DNA of 64,000 nucleotides from CAMLIZ01 sp966212505. Lineage in GTDB: Bacteria; Pseudomonadota; Gammaproteobacteria; Burkholderiales; Burkholderiaceae_C. The stretch lies in NCBI GenBank assembly GCA_966212505.1, contig CBIHRS010000024.1, positions 5,011-69,010 on the forward strand, given 5' to 3'. This document shows, piece after piece, positions 35,135 to 45,024 of this stretch (the first letter of the stretch is position 1; each line of letters opens with the position of its first letter). The notes under the pieces are model-generated. The model saw only the letters and a program-made list of their open reading frames with translations. It was not told where the DNA came from and made no database searches. The position numbers and the translations under genes were made by a program.

Positions 35135-36025
35135 ATGATGGGCATCCTGGTGGGATGGATGGCCGGAGAGCGGCCCGCGCCGCGCCGGCGGCGCCTCGCG
35201 GTGCCGGAATGGCTGCGCTGGGCCTCGCGCGTCGAGGCGCTGCCGCCGGCGGTGTGGCTGGGCCTGCAGCTGGCCGCCCTGTGGCCGGTGGGCTGGTGGG
35301 CCGCGCGCCGGCTGGCCGATGGTTCCGACGAGCCGCTGGGCCTGGTGGCGCTGGCGCTGCTGGGTGTGGCGGCGGCGACGGGCCGGCTGGCCTGTCGCTC
35401 GGTGGCGCGCCTGCCCTGGCTGCTGGCGGCGCTGTGCCTCACGGTGCTGGCCACGGCCTTCATCGGCGTGCTGCCGTGGCTGGCACTGGCCGTGGCGGCG
35501 GCGCTTGCGCTGGCCTGCTGCTGGGCCGCATTCCGCAAGCCCGGCAGCGCGGTGCTGCCGGTGCTGGGCCTGCTGCTGCTGGCCCTGCCGGTGGTGGCGT
35601 CGCTGCAGTTCTACGTCGGCTATCCGCTGCGCTGGCTCACCGCGCAAGGCAGTGCGCTGCTGCTGCAGGCCGTGGGGCTGAATGCGGAGCCCAGCGGTGC
35701 CACGCTGATGCTGAACGGGCAGCTGGTGATCGTCGATGCGCCGTGCTCGGGCGTGCAGCTGGCGTGGCTGGGCTATTGCGCCGCGTGTGCGATGGCCTTG
35801 TGGAACGGCGTGAGCGATGGCCGCTTCATGCGCCGCCTGCCGTGGGTGGGGCTCACCGTGCTGCTCGGCAACATGCTGCGCAACACCGTGCTGGTGGCCA
35901 GGGAGGGCGGGGCGCTGCAGCTGGCGGCGTGGACGCATGAGGCGATCGGCCTCGTGGCGCTGGCCGTCGTGTGCGCGGTGGTCGTCGGGCTGATGGGCAG
36001 GGAGGCCGGCGGTGCGCCTCGTTGA
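35135..36025 (+). CDS. Exosortase
   Basis: The 296-residue polytopic membrane protein has about eight hydrophobic segments and the exosortase/archaeosortase catalytic triad: Cys204 in DAPCSGVQ, Arg249 in GNMLRNTVL and His268 in THEAIGL. Exosortases cleave and transfer proteins with PEP-type C-terminal signals. GAGGAGG at 35123-35129 overlaps the upstream stop. I cannot assign the subtype letter from memory. The gene overlaps the EpsI-like gene by 14 bases. Confidence 0.88.
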   Translation: MMGILVGWMAGERPAPRRRRLAVPEWLRWASRVEALPPAVWLGLQLAALWPVGWWAARRLADGSDEPLGLVALALLGVAAATGRLACRSVARLPWLLAALCLTVLATAFIGVLPWLALAVAAALALACCWAAFRKPGSAVLPVLGLLLLALPVVASLQFYVGYPLRWLTAQGSALLLQAVGLNAEPSGATLMLNGQLVIVDAPCSGVQLAWLGYCAACAMALWNGVSDGRFMRRLPWVGLTVLLGNMLRNTVLVAREGGALQLAAWTHEAIGLVALAVVCAVVVGLMGREAGGAPR

Positions 36026-36563
36026 ATCGGCCCTGCACCGCCTGCGCCGGGCGGCGCTGGTCAAGTGCGTGTATGGCGGCGCGCTGGTGTCGTGCGCATT
36101 GCTCGCGATCGGCCTGCAATGGCGCGCGGCAGACGCGGTGCATGCCGCCGCGCCGGAATGGCCGTCGCAATGGGATGGCCGCGAACTGCGCCCGATGGCG
36201 CTCAGCGAGGTCGAGCAGCGTTTCGCGGCCCGCTTCCCCGGCGCGATCGCGCGCATGACCGATGGCCGGCAGCAACTGGTGTTGCGCCAGGTCGACCAGC
36301 CGACGCGCATGCTGCATCCGGCGGCGGACTGCTATCGCGGCCTGGGCTACCGCATTGCTGCCGCGCACCTCGAGACCGATGCGCAACAACGGCGCTGGCG
36401 CTGCTTCGAGGCCGAGCGCGGCGGCACGCGGCTGCGCGTGTGCGAACGCATCGTCGATGCCAGCGGCGAGGCCTACACCGACACCTCGCACTGGTACTGG
36501 GCCGCGCTGCTCGGCCGTTCCACCGGCCCATGGCAGGCGGTGACCACCGCTCAGGCGTTGTAG
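36012..36563 (+). CDS. EpsI-like exosortase-associated protein
   Basis: The 183-residue protein has one N-terminal membrane anchor (about residues 18-38) and an extracytoplasmic domain with the conserved HPAADCYRGLGY segment that occurs in EpsI and related exosortase companion proteins. GTG 36012 is preceded by GGGAGG and lies inside the exosortase reading frame, implying coupled translation. Its role in sorting or polysaccharide export is not known; here no EPS genes are nearby, which favours a sorting role. Confidence 0.72.
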   Translation: MRLVESALHRLRRAALVKCVYGGALVSCALLAIGLQWRAADAVHAAAPEWPSQWDGRELRPMALSEVEQRFAARFPGAIARMTDGRQQLVLRQVDQPTRMLHPAADCYRGLGYRIAAAHLETDAQQRRWRCFEAERGGTRLRVCERIVDASGEAYTDTSHWYWAALLGRSTGPWQAVTTAQAL

Positions 36564-36572
36564 GAGCCACTG

Positions 36573-37877
36573 ATGAAGACGCGTTGGGGTCGCAGGCTGG
36601 CATGGTCGTTGGCCGCGCTGATGTTTGTGGGCTTGCTGGCAGCGCTGCTGCTGGCGTTTGCGCTGTGGCTGCGCATGCGGCCGATGGTCGGCGAATGGAC
36701 GGCGAGCGTGCCGCTGTGGCGCGGCGGGCATGCGCCGCGCGTGCAGCTCTCGGTGCCGCGCCTGCTGCAGGCCGCCACCGATCCGCAGCTGGCCCGCTGG
36801 TTCGATGGCCGCACGGTCGACACGCCCGCCGGTGCGGTGCGCCTGCAATGGCAGCCGGGCAGCGAAGTGCTGCTCGCGCGCTGCGCTCCTTGCGTGTTGC
36901 GCCTGCCGGCACTGGGCGACGAGCCGCTGAGGCTGCCGTCGGCCGAGCTCAGCGTGCACCGCGACAGCGAGTGGCGGCTCAGCGGCCACCTGGCGAGCGG
37001 CGCGGTGGTGCTGCCATGGCAGGGGCAGCTGTCGACCAAGGCGCTGCTGCTGCAGGGCGAGCTGTCGCCCACGCCGATCAAGACACTGGCCTTGCTGCTG
37101 GGGCCGACCTTGCCCGAGCTGTCGCGTGCCGAGATCGAGGGCACGCTGGCCGCGAAGTGGCACGTCACGCTGCCGCAGGGGCCGTGGTCAGTGAAGCCGG
37201 TGGTCGATGGCTTCAGCGTCAGCGGCCTCGGCACCGAGGCGCTGATCGGCGCCGAGCTGCCGCAGCGCTGCCAAGGCGCCGGGCGCAGGCCGCCGTCGCG
37301 CTGGCTGGAGCGTGCGGTGATCGCCGCCGAGGACCAGCGCTTCTACGAGCATGCAGGCTACGACCTCGACGGGATGCTGGCCTCGTTCGATGCCAACCAG
37401 CAGGCGCAGGCCGTGCGCCATGGCGGCAGCACGCTGACGCAGCAGCTGGCCAAGCAGCTGTTCACCGGCGACGAGCGTCACGTGTCGCGCAAGCTGCGCG
37501 AGCTGTTCTATGCGGTGGAGATGGAACGCACGCTGGGCAAGGGCCGCATCCTGCAGCTCTACCTCGCGTTGGCGCCGTGGGGGCCGGGCGTGTGCGGTGC
37601 GCAGCAGGCTTCGCTGCACTACCTGGGCAAGCCGGCGGCGGCGCTCACGCCGGTGGAGGCGGCCTGGCTGGCCAGCCTGCTGCCGCATCCGATGCTGGCG
37701 CCGCAGCCGGTGGAGCGCGAGCGCATGGCGCTGGTCGTCAGGAGCATGACCGGCAGCACCACGCGCCAGCGCCTGCAGTGGATCAGGGAGGCGGCTAGCT
37801 GGACGCCTGAGGTGCCTGAGGCGCCTGTTCAGGAATCGGCCGCGGCTGGCCGTTCCGGTCGATCGCCACATAGGTGA
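36573..37877 (+). CDS. Membrane-anchored GT51 peptidoglycan glycosyltransferase without transpeptidase domain
   Basis: The 434-residue protein has one N-terminal membrane segment (about 11-35), about 200 residues of unrecognised extracytoplasmic sequence and a C-terminal GT51 domain with the catalytic Glu253 in EDQRFYEHAGYD and the GGSTLTQQLAKQLF motif. It is a monofunctional transglycosylase polymerising lipid II, though the extra N-terminal region and the exosortase operon setting are atypical. The last 83 bases run antisense to the thioesterase gene 3' end. The tail (EAPVQESAAAGRSGRSPHR) may be non-essential. Confidence 0.87.
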   Translation: MKTRWGRRLAWSLAALMFVGLLAALLLAFALWLRMRPMVGEWTASVPLWRGGHAPRVQLSVPRLLQAATDPQLARWFDGRTVDTPAGAVRLQWQPGSEVLLARCAPCVLRLPALGDEPLRLPSAELSVHRDSEWRLSGHLASGAVVLPWQGQLSTKALLLQGELSPTPIKTLALLLGPTLPELSRAEIEGTLAAKWHVTLPQGPWSVKPVVDGFSVSGLGTEALIGAELPQRCQGAGRRPPSRWLERAVIAAEDQRFYEHAGYDLDGMLASFDANQQAQAVRHGGSTLTQQLAKQLFTGDERHVSRKLRELFYAVEMERTLGKGRILQLYLALAPWGPGVCGAQQASLHYLGKPAAALTPVEAAWLASLLPHPMLAPQPVERERMALVVRSMTGSTTRQRLQWIREAASWTPEVPEAPVQESAAAGRSGRSPHR

Positions 37878-38238
37878 GGCTGGCCTCGGTGACCTTCACG
37901 ACCGTGGGATTCGCCGGGTTGCGCTCGGCATACACCTCGACGTGCACGGTGATCGAAGTGCGGCCGATGCGCTCGACCTTGGAGTAGAAGCTCAGCAGGT
38001 CGCCCACCGACACCGCCTGCTTGAACACGAACTGGTTGACCGCCACCGTGGCGATGCGCCCGCGCGAGATGCGCGAGGGCAGCACCGAGCCCGCCAAGTC
38101 GACCTGCGCCATGATCCAGCCGCCGAAGATGTCGCCGTTGGCATTGGCGTCTGCGGGCATCGGCATCACCCGCAGGACGAGTTCGCGGTCTTTGGGCAAA
38201 CTGACAGGGGCGGTGTTGTGGCTTGATTCGGCGCTCAT
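37795..38238 (-). CDS. Acyl-CoA thioesterase, hotdog fold (YciA-like)
   Basis: The 147-residue protein has the hotdog fold with VMPMPADANANGDIFGGWIMAQVD, where the Asn-Gly-Asp stretch marks the YciA/BACH active site. It hydrolyses acyl-CoAs to free acids and CoA. GAGGTGAA upstream fixes ATG 38238; the longer frame to 38370 overlaps the ABC exporter and is unlikely. Its 3' end overlaps the GT51 gene convergently by 83 bases and it is divergent from the Atm1-type gene. Confidence 0.88.
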   Translation of the reverse strand: MSAESSHNTAPVSLPKDRELVLRVMPMPADANANGDIFGGWIMAQVDLAGSVLPSRISRGRIATVAVNQFVFKQAVSVGDLLSFYSKVERIGRTSITVHVEVYAERNPANPTVVKVTEASLTYVAIDRNGQPRPIPEQAPQAPQASS

Positions 38239-38284
38239 CGGCTTCACCTCTCTCTCGAAACGACTGTCCAGGATTGTCCCCCAC

Positions 38285-40120
38285 ATGCGACGAATGACCG
38301 GCTCCGATGCCGCCTTGCCGCCGGCCGACGTGCCCGGCGCGCAGCGCTCCGACTGGGCCACGCTGCGCAAGCTGCTGCCCTACCTGTGGCAATACCGCTG
38401 GCGCGTGGGCATCGCGCTCGCCTTCCTGGTGGCCGCCAAGGGCGCCAACGTGGCCGTGCCGCTGCTGCTGAAGAAGCTGGTCGACAGCCTCTCGATCCCG
38501 CCCGAAGACGTGCGCGCGGTGCTGGTGGTGCCGGTGGGCCTGCTGGTGGCCTACGGCGCGCTGCGCATCTGCACCACGCTGTTCACCGAGCTGCGCGAGC
38601 TGATCTTCGCCAAGGCCACCGAAGGCGCGGCCCGCAGCATCTCATTGCAGACCTTCAGGCACCTGCATGCGCTGAGCCTGCGCTTCCACCTCGAGCGCCA
38701 GACCGGCGGCATGACGCGCGACATCGAGCGCGGCACGCGGGCGGTGCATTCGCTGATCTCGTATTCGCTCTACAGCATCCTGCCGACGCTGATCGAAGTG
38801 GGCATGGTGCTCACGCTGCTGGCGGTGAAGTTCGACGCGGTGTTCGCGTGGATCGTGATCGGCGCGCTGGCGGTGTACATCACGTTCACGATCAGCGTGA
38901 CCGAGTGGCGCACGCAGTTCCGCCGCCAGATGAACGAGCTCGATTCCAACGCCCACACCAAGGCGATCGACTCGCTGCTCAACTACGAAACCGTCAAGTA
39001 CTTCAACAACGAGAACTACGAGGCGGTGCGCTACAACGAGAGCCTGGAGCGGCTGCGCCGCGCGGCGCTCAAGGCGCAGAGCACCTTGTCGGCGCTCAAT
39101 ACCGGGCAGCAGCTGATCATCGCGAGCGCGCTGGTCGTCATGCTGTGGCGCGCCACCGGCGGCGTGGTGGCCGGCCGCATGACGCTGGGCGACCTGGTGA
39201 TGATCAACGCCTTCATGATCCAGCTCTACATCCCGCTCAATTTCCTGGGCGTGCTGTACCGCGAGATCAAGCAGAGCCTGACCGACCTCGACAAGATGTT
39301 CAAGCTGCTGGAGCGCGAGCGCGAGGTCGACGATGCGCCCGGCGCCCAGCCGCTGCAGGTGCGCGAGGGCACGGTGCGCTTCGAGCATGTGTCGTTCGCC
39401 TACGACCCGGCGCGGCCGATCCTGCACGACGTGAGCTTCGAGATTCCGGCGGGCAAGACGGTGGCGGTGGTGGGCCCGTCGGGTGCGGGCAAGTCGACGC
39501 TGGCGCGGTTGCTCTACCGCTTCTACGACGTGAGCGGTGGCCGCATCGCGATCGACGGGCAGGACCTGCGCGCGGTGACGCAGGCCACGCTGCGGCAGGC
39601 TATCGGCATCGTGCCGCAGGACACCGTGCTGTTCAACGACACGGTCGAATACAACATCCGCTACGGCCGCACGGGGGCCACGCGTGAAGAGGTGGAGGCC
39701 GCGGCCAAGGCGGCGCACATCCACGACTTCATCGCCGCCACGCCCAAGGGCTACGACACGATGGTGGGCGAGCGCGGGCTCAAGCTCTCGGGCGGCGAGA
39801 AGCAGCGCGTGGCCATCGCCCGCACGCTGCTGAAGAACCCGCCGATCCTGATCTTCGACGAAGCCACCTCGGCGCTCGACTCGGCCAACGAACGCGCGAT
39901 CCAGGCCGAGCTGAAGAGCGCGGCCCAGGGCAAGACGGCGCTGGTGATCGCGCACCGGCTGAGCACGGTGGTCGATGCGCACCAGATCGTCGTGATGGAC
40001 AAGGGCCGCATCGTTGAGCGCGGGTCGCATGCGGAGTTGCTGGCGGCCGATGGGCGGTATGCGGAGATGTGGCGGTTGCAGCAGAGTGGGCAGCGGGAGG
40101 AGGCGGCTGCGGTTTTGTAG
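38285..40120 (+). CDS. Atm1-type ABC exporter (half transporter, fused membrane and ATPase domains)
   Basis: The 611-residue protein has six membrane helices (about residues 40-330) with the Atm1/HMT1 signature QTGGMTRDIERGTR, and an ABC domain with Walker A GPSGAGKST, signature LSGGEKQR and Walker B ILIFDEATSALD. Bacterial Atm1 proteins export glutathione conjugates or glutathione-metal complexes and form homodimers. The ATG at 38285 lies 46 bp from the divergent thioesterase. The ligand is inferred from family. Confidence 0.9.
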   Translation: MRRMTGSDAALPPADVPGAQRSDWATLRKLLPYLWQYRWRVGIALAFLVAAKGANVAVPLLLKKLVDSLSIPPEDVRAVLVVPVGLLVAYGALRICTTLFTELRELIFAKATEGAARSISLQTFRHLHALSLRFHLERQTGGMTRDIERGTRAVHSLISYSLYSILPTLIEVGMVLTLLAVKFDAVFAWIVIGALAVYITFTISVTEWRTQFRRQMNELDSNAHTKAIDSLLNYETVKYFNNENYEAVRYNESLERLRRAALKAQSTLSALNTGQQLIIASALVVMLWRATGGVVAGRMTLGDLVMINAFMIQLYIPLNFLGVLYREIKQSLTDLDKMFKLLEREREVDDAPGAQPLQVREGTVRFEHVSFAYDPARPILHDVSFEIPAGKTVAVVGPSGAGKSTLARLLYRFYDVSGGRIAIDGQDLRAVTQATLRQAIGIVPQDTVLFNDTVEYNIRYGRTGATREEVEAAAKAAHIHDFIAATPKGYDTMVGERGLKLSGGEKQRVAIARTLLKNPPILIFDEATSALDSANERAIQAELKSAAQGKTALVIAHRLSTVVDAHQIVVMDKGRIVERGSHAELLAADGRYAEMWRLQQSGQREEAAAVL

Positions 40121-40547
40121 TGCCGGGTACCGCCTGCCGCGAAAGCACGAGTGGTGGCATGCCACCAGGTGGTGTGCCACCGTTGGTTCTGCACAGGCGG
40201 GTGCGGGCAGGCCCCGGGGGCGCGCCTGCAGAGGTGCCGAGGAGCACAGGGCTTGTGGTCGCGCGCTTCAGCGCGCTTCAAGCACTGACTCGTGGGGACT
40301 GTTTGAGCGGCGAGAGCGCAGCGAACGAAGCGAGTTTCCCCACGGGACCACGAGCCCGAGCACCGCAGGGGAGCCTCGCGCAGGCGAGGCCGCCTCTGCC
40401 GAAGCGCCCCCGGGGCCTACCCGCACCCGCCTGTGCCGCTCCACCCTAGGCAAGTCCACAAACAAGCCGTGAACAAGCACGCACCCAAGCCCTCTAGCAA
40501 CGCAAAGCCGGCAGGTGTCAGGTTACCCCGTGGTTACACTGCCCGCC
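40121..40547. repeat. Gene-free region with a 246-bp element bounded by 33-bp inverted repeats
   Basis: No gene is visible here. GGTGGCATGCCACC (40153-40166) is a perfect palindrome that may end the ABC exporter transcript. Then arms at 40191-40223 and 40404-40436 pair as a 33-bp inverted repeat with one mismatch. Inside, GCAGAGG pairs with CCTCTGC, GCCTCGC-GCAG-GCGAGGC forms its own hairpin near 40373-40390, and CGTGGGGA pairs with TCCCCACG around a central section rich in GAGCG/GCGAG steps. The element could be a non-coding mobile (MITE-like) repeat. Short frames across it are not credible genes. The promoter of the LysR gene should lie downstream of 40437. Confidence 0.65.
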
Positions 40548-41459
40548 GTGGAAACCAAGTGGCTTGAAGACTTTGTCAGCCTCGCCGAAACGCGCAGCTT
40601 CTCGCGTTCCGCGCAGCTGCGGCATGTGACCCAGCCGGCGTTCTCGCGCCGCATCCAGGCGCTCGAGGCCTGGGCTGGGGTCGATCTCGTCGATCGATCG
40701 TCGTATCCCACGCGGCTCACGCCCGCGGGCGAGACCTTCCATGCGCAGGCGCTCGAGATCCTGGGCAACCTGCAGGCCACGCGCAACATGATGCGCGGCC
40801 ACCAGGTCAGCGGACACGACATGATCGAGTTCGCGGTGCCGCACACGCTGGCCTTCACCTTCTTCCCGCACTGGCTGATGGACCTGCGGCAGCGCTTCGG
40901 CGCCCTGAAGAGCCGGCTGATCGCGCTGAACGTGCACGACGCCGTGCTGCGCCTCACCGAAGGCAGCTGCGACCTGCTGATCGCCTACCACCACCCATCG
41001 CAGCCGCTGCAGCTCTCGCCCGAGCGCTACGAGATGCTGAGCCTGGGCCACGAGACCCTGGCGCCCTACGCCAAGGCCGGCGCCGACGGCGAGCCGATGT
41101 TCCGCCTGCCGGCGCCGCCGGGCGAGCGCGTGCCCTTCCTCAGCTATGCCTCGGGCGCCTACCTCGGCCGGCTGGTCGACCAGATCATCCGGCAGGCGCC
41201 GGCCGCACCGCCGCTCGACCCGATCTACGAGACCGACATGGCCGAAGGCCTGAAGGCGATGGCGCTCGAAGGCCACGGCCTCGCCTTCCTGCCCTCGAGC
41301 TCGGTGCGCAAGGAGCTCAAGTCGCGCCGGCTCGTCGCGGCCTCCGACTCGTCGAGCTACGAGCTGACGATGGAGGTGCGCGCCTACCGCGAGAAACCCG
41401 AGATGGCGCGCCACACCAAGGCCGCCGCCCAGGCGCTGTGGGACTTCCTGAAGAGCTGA
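40548..41459 (+). CDS. LysR-family regulator, HypT/YjiE-like
   Basis: The 303-residue protein starts METKWLEDFVSLAETRSFSRSAQ, the N-terminus characteristic of the HypT/YjiE branch, with helix-turn-helix HVTQPAFSRRIQALE. I use GTG 40548; a start at 40515 would add eleven unrelated residues. It is followed by aspartate ammonia-lyase and the glutamate/aspartate importer, an arrangement that recurs in Burkholderiales, so it probably regulates amino-acid use. HypT in E. coli senses hypochlorite; that role should not be transferred without evidence. Confidence 0.87.
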   Translation: METKWLEDFVSLAETRSFSRSAQLRHVTQPAFSRRIQALEAWAGVDLVDRSSYPTRLTPAGETFHAQALEILGNLQATRNMMRGHQVSGHDMIEFAVPHTLAFTFFPHWLMDLRQRFGALKSRLIALNVHDAVLRLTEGSCDLLIAYHHPSQPLQLSPERYEMLSLGHETLAPYAKAGADGEPMFRLPAPPGERVPFLSYASGAYLGRLVDQIIRQAPAAPPLDPIYETDMAEGLKAMALEGHGLAFLPSSSVRKELKSRRLVAASDSSSYELTMEVRAYREKPEMARHTKAAAQALWDFLKS

Positions 41460-41613
41460 GCCGCCGGGCTTGTCGTAGCAGGATGCAAACGATATAGGGA
41501 AAACCCCCGGTACTTATGCATGGCTTGCATGGGTGGGGCAGGATTCAGCATTGGCGCCGGGTGGTAACCGCGCCTTACAGTGAACCCGCCAACCCCCTCG
41601 TGTGCCACCTGCC

Positions 41614-43026
<1,413 letters not shown>

Positions 43027-43067
43027 TTCCTGCAATCTTGCGGAACACCCCACCACCTCGCACTCCC

Positions 43068-43955
43068 ATGAAAACTGCCTCTGCCTTGATGCTGCTGCCC
43101 CTGCTCGCCTCTGCTGTCGCGCCCGCCGCGGCCGGCCCGGTGACCGACCGCATCCGGCAGAGCGGCAAGATCGTCATCGCGCACCGCGAATCGTCGGTGC
43201 CGCTGTCGTACCTCGACGCCAACAAGAAGCCGGTCGGCTATGCCGTCGACCTGTGCCTGAAGCTGGCCGACGCGGTGAAGAAGAAGCTCAACCTGCCGAA
43301 GCTGGACGTGAGCTACGTGATGGTCACCGGCGCCACGCGCATTCCCACCATCGCCGAGGGCAAGGCCGACCTCGAATGCGGGTCGACCACCAACAACGCC
43401 GAGCGGCGCCAGAAGGTGGCCTTCACGATCCCGCACTACATCACCGGCGCGCGCTACCTCGTGCGTGCCGACAGCCCGATCGGCGAGCTGACCGACTTCG
43501 ATCACAGGAAGCTGGCCATCACCAAGGGCACGACGCCGCTGAAGGCGATCGACCAGGCCAACAAGGAGCGGCTGCTCTACATCACCATCGTCGAGACGCC
43601 CGACCATGCCAAGGCGGTCGAGATGGTCGAGAAAGGCGAGGTCGACGGCTTCGCGATGGACGACGTGCTGCTGTACGGCCTGCGCTCGGAGCGGCCCAAC
43701 CCCGAAAAGCTCAAGGTCGTGGGCAAATTCCTCACGATCGAGCCGCTGGCCATCATGCTCAGCAAGGACGACCCCGACTTCAAGCACATCGTCGACGACG
43801 AGATGAAGCGCCTGATCACCAGCCGCGAGGCCTACGCCATCTACGACCGCTGGTTCACGCAGCCGATCCCGCCGAAGAACGTGTCGCTGAACATGCCGAT
43901 GAACTATCTGCTGAAGGACTTCTGGAAGTACCCCACCGACCAGGTTCCGAACTGA
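43068..43955 (+). CDS. Amino-acid ABC transporter periplasmic binding protein, first GltI paralogue
   Basis: The 295-residue protein has a signal peptide (to AAAG) and a type-II amino-acid-binding fold: SGKIVIAHRESSVPLSY at the N-lobe, DLECGSTTNNAERR at the ligand site and the family C-terminal PIPPKNVSLNMPM. It is 42 bp after aspA and 106 bp before the main gltI. It shares the same family as gltI but differs substantially, so it may bind a different acidic or amide amino acid and share the GltJKL channel. Confidence 0.85.
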   Translation: MKTASALMLLPLLASAVAPAAAGPVTDRIRQSGKIVIAHRESSVPLSYLDANKKPVGYAVDLCLKLADAVKKKLNLPKLDVSYVMVTGATRIPTIAEGKADLECGSTTNNAERRQKVAFTIPHYITGARYLVRADSPIGELTDFDHRKLAITKGTTPLKAIDQANKERLLYITIVETPDHAKAVEMVEKGEVDGFAMDDVLLYGLRSERPNPEKLKVVGKFLTIEPLAIMLSKDDPDFKHIVDDEMKRLITSREAYAIYDRWFTQPIPPKNVSLNMPMNYLLKDFWKYPTDQVPN

Positions 43956-43983
43956 TCGGTTCCCCGCAGTAAAAGCACGGGTT

Positions 43984-44019
43984 CCTACGTGGTTGTCCGT
44001 AGGCACCGCTGCCTAGAAT
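43984..44019 (+). promoter_or_regulatory. Probable gltI promoter with an overlapping inverted repeat
   Basis: CCTACG (43984-43989) and CGTAGG (43998-44003) form a perfect 6-bp dyad with an 8-base spacer, and TTGTCC (43993-43998) inside it could be a -35 box for TAGAAT at 44014-44019. The 15-base spacing is short. The dyad could be the operator of the nearby LysR protein. The following leader ends in AAGGAG ahead of ATG 44062. Confidence 0.45.
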
Positions 44020-44061
44020 TTCGTTTTGTCTTCACCTCTACACAACTCTGAAGGAGTTCGC

Positions 44062-44961
44062 ATGAAGAAATCCCTGCTTGCCTTCGCTGTCGCCCTCGCC
44101 GCCGCGGGCACCGCCCACGCGCAGAACAACGACACGCTGGCCAAGATCAAGGCCGCGGGCAAGGTGGTGATCGGCACGCGCGACTCGTCGGCTCCCCTGG
44201 CCTACACCACGGGCGACGGCAAGTACACCGGCTATCACGTCGAGATCTGCAACCGCATCGTCGATGCGATCAAGGCGAACCTGAAGGCGCCCAGCCTGGC
44301 CACCGAATACACGCTGGTGACCTCGCAGAACCGCATCCCGCTGGTGGTCAACGGCACGGTGGACCTGGAGTGCGGCTCCACCACCAACAACGCCGCTCGC
44401 CAGCAGCAGGTCGCTTTCGCGCCCACCACCTACGTGACCAACGTCCGCATCGCGGTCAAGGCCAATTCGGGCATCAACTCGATCGCCGACCTGAAGGGCA
44501 AGAAGGTCGCCACCACCACCGGCACCACCTCGGTCCAGCTGCTGCGCAAGCATGAGCGCGCTGCCGGCGTGCAGTTCGACGAAGTCTTCGGCAAAGACCA
44601 TGCCGACAGCTTCCTGCTGCTCGAGTCGGGCCGCGCCGATGCCTTCGTGATGGACGACAACATCCTGGCCGGCAACATCGTCAACGCGAAGAACCCCGCC
44701 GAGTTCAAGATCGTCGGCGAGACGCTGAGCGAAGAGCCGATCGCGATCATGTACCGCAAGGACGACGCCGGCTTCAAGAAGGTGGTCGACGACGCGGTCA
44801 AGGCCATGATGAAGAGCGGCGAGATCGACAAGATCTACGCCAAGTGGTTCCAGGCGCCGATCCCGCCGCGCAACGTCTCGGTCAACATGGCCATGACCGC
44901 CGCGCTGAAGAACGCGATCGCCAACCCCAACGACAAGCCGGCGGAAGACTACAAGAAGTAA
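44062..44961 (+). CDS. gltI: Glutamate/aspartate periplasmic binding protein GltI
   Basis: The 299-residue protein has a signal peptide (to AHAQN), the KVVIGTRDSSAPLAY N-lobe start, LECGSTTNNAARQ at the ligand pocket and the C-terminal PIPPRNVSVNMAM typical of GltI. It captures glutamate or aspartate for GltJKL. AAGGAG precedes ATG 44062. A strong terminator 16 bp after the stop would let the binding protein be made in excess over the membrane genes downstream. Confidence 0.92.
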   Translation: MKKSLLAFAVALAAAGTAHAQNNDTLAKIKAAGKVVIGTRDSSAPLAYTTGDGKYTGYHVEICNRIVDAIKANLKAPSLATEYTLVTSQNRIPLVVNGTVDLECGSTTNNAARQQQVAFAPTTYVTNVRIAVKANSGINSIADLKGKKVATTTGTTSVQLLRKHERAAGVQFDEVFGKDHADSFLLLESGRADAFVMDDNILAGNIVNAKNPAEFKIVGETLSEEPIAIMYRKDDAGFKKVVDDAVKAMMKSGEIDKIYAKWFQAPIPPRNVSVNMAMTAALKNAIANPNDKPAEDYKK

Positions 44962-44976
44962 GACGTCGCATCGGGA

Positions 44977-45006
44977 GCCCACCCGAAAAGTCGGGTGGGC
45001 TTTTTT
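44977..45006 (+). terminator. Strong Rho-independent terminator between gltI and gltJ
   Basis: A perfect 10-bp GC-rich stem (44977-44986 with 44991-45000), loop AAAG and six T residues (45001-45006) form a textbook intrinsic terminator. gltJ starts 19 bp later, so it must be reached by readthrough; this gives the usual excess of binding protein over permease. Confidence 0.9.
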
Positions 45007-45024
45007 CGTCGTTCGGAGGGGTTG

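Noticed and set aside
40069..40472. Short frames inside the structured repeat
   Set aside because: They cross the ABC exporter end and the inverted repeat, lack ribosome sites and have no recognisable sequence.
41530..41555. Possible sigma-54 site upstream of aspA
   Set aside because: GG and GC are present at about the right spacing but most other consensus positions fail.
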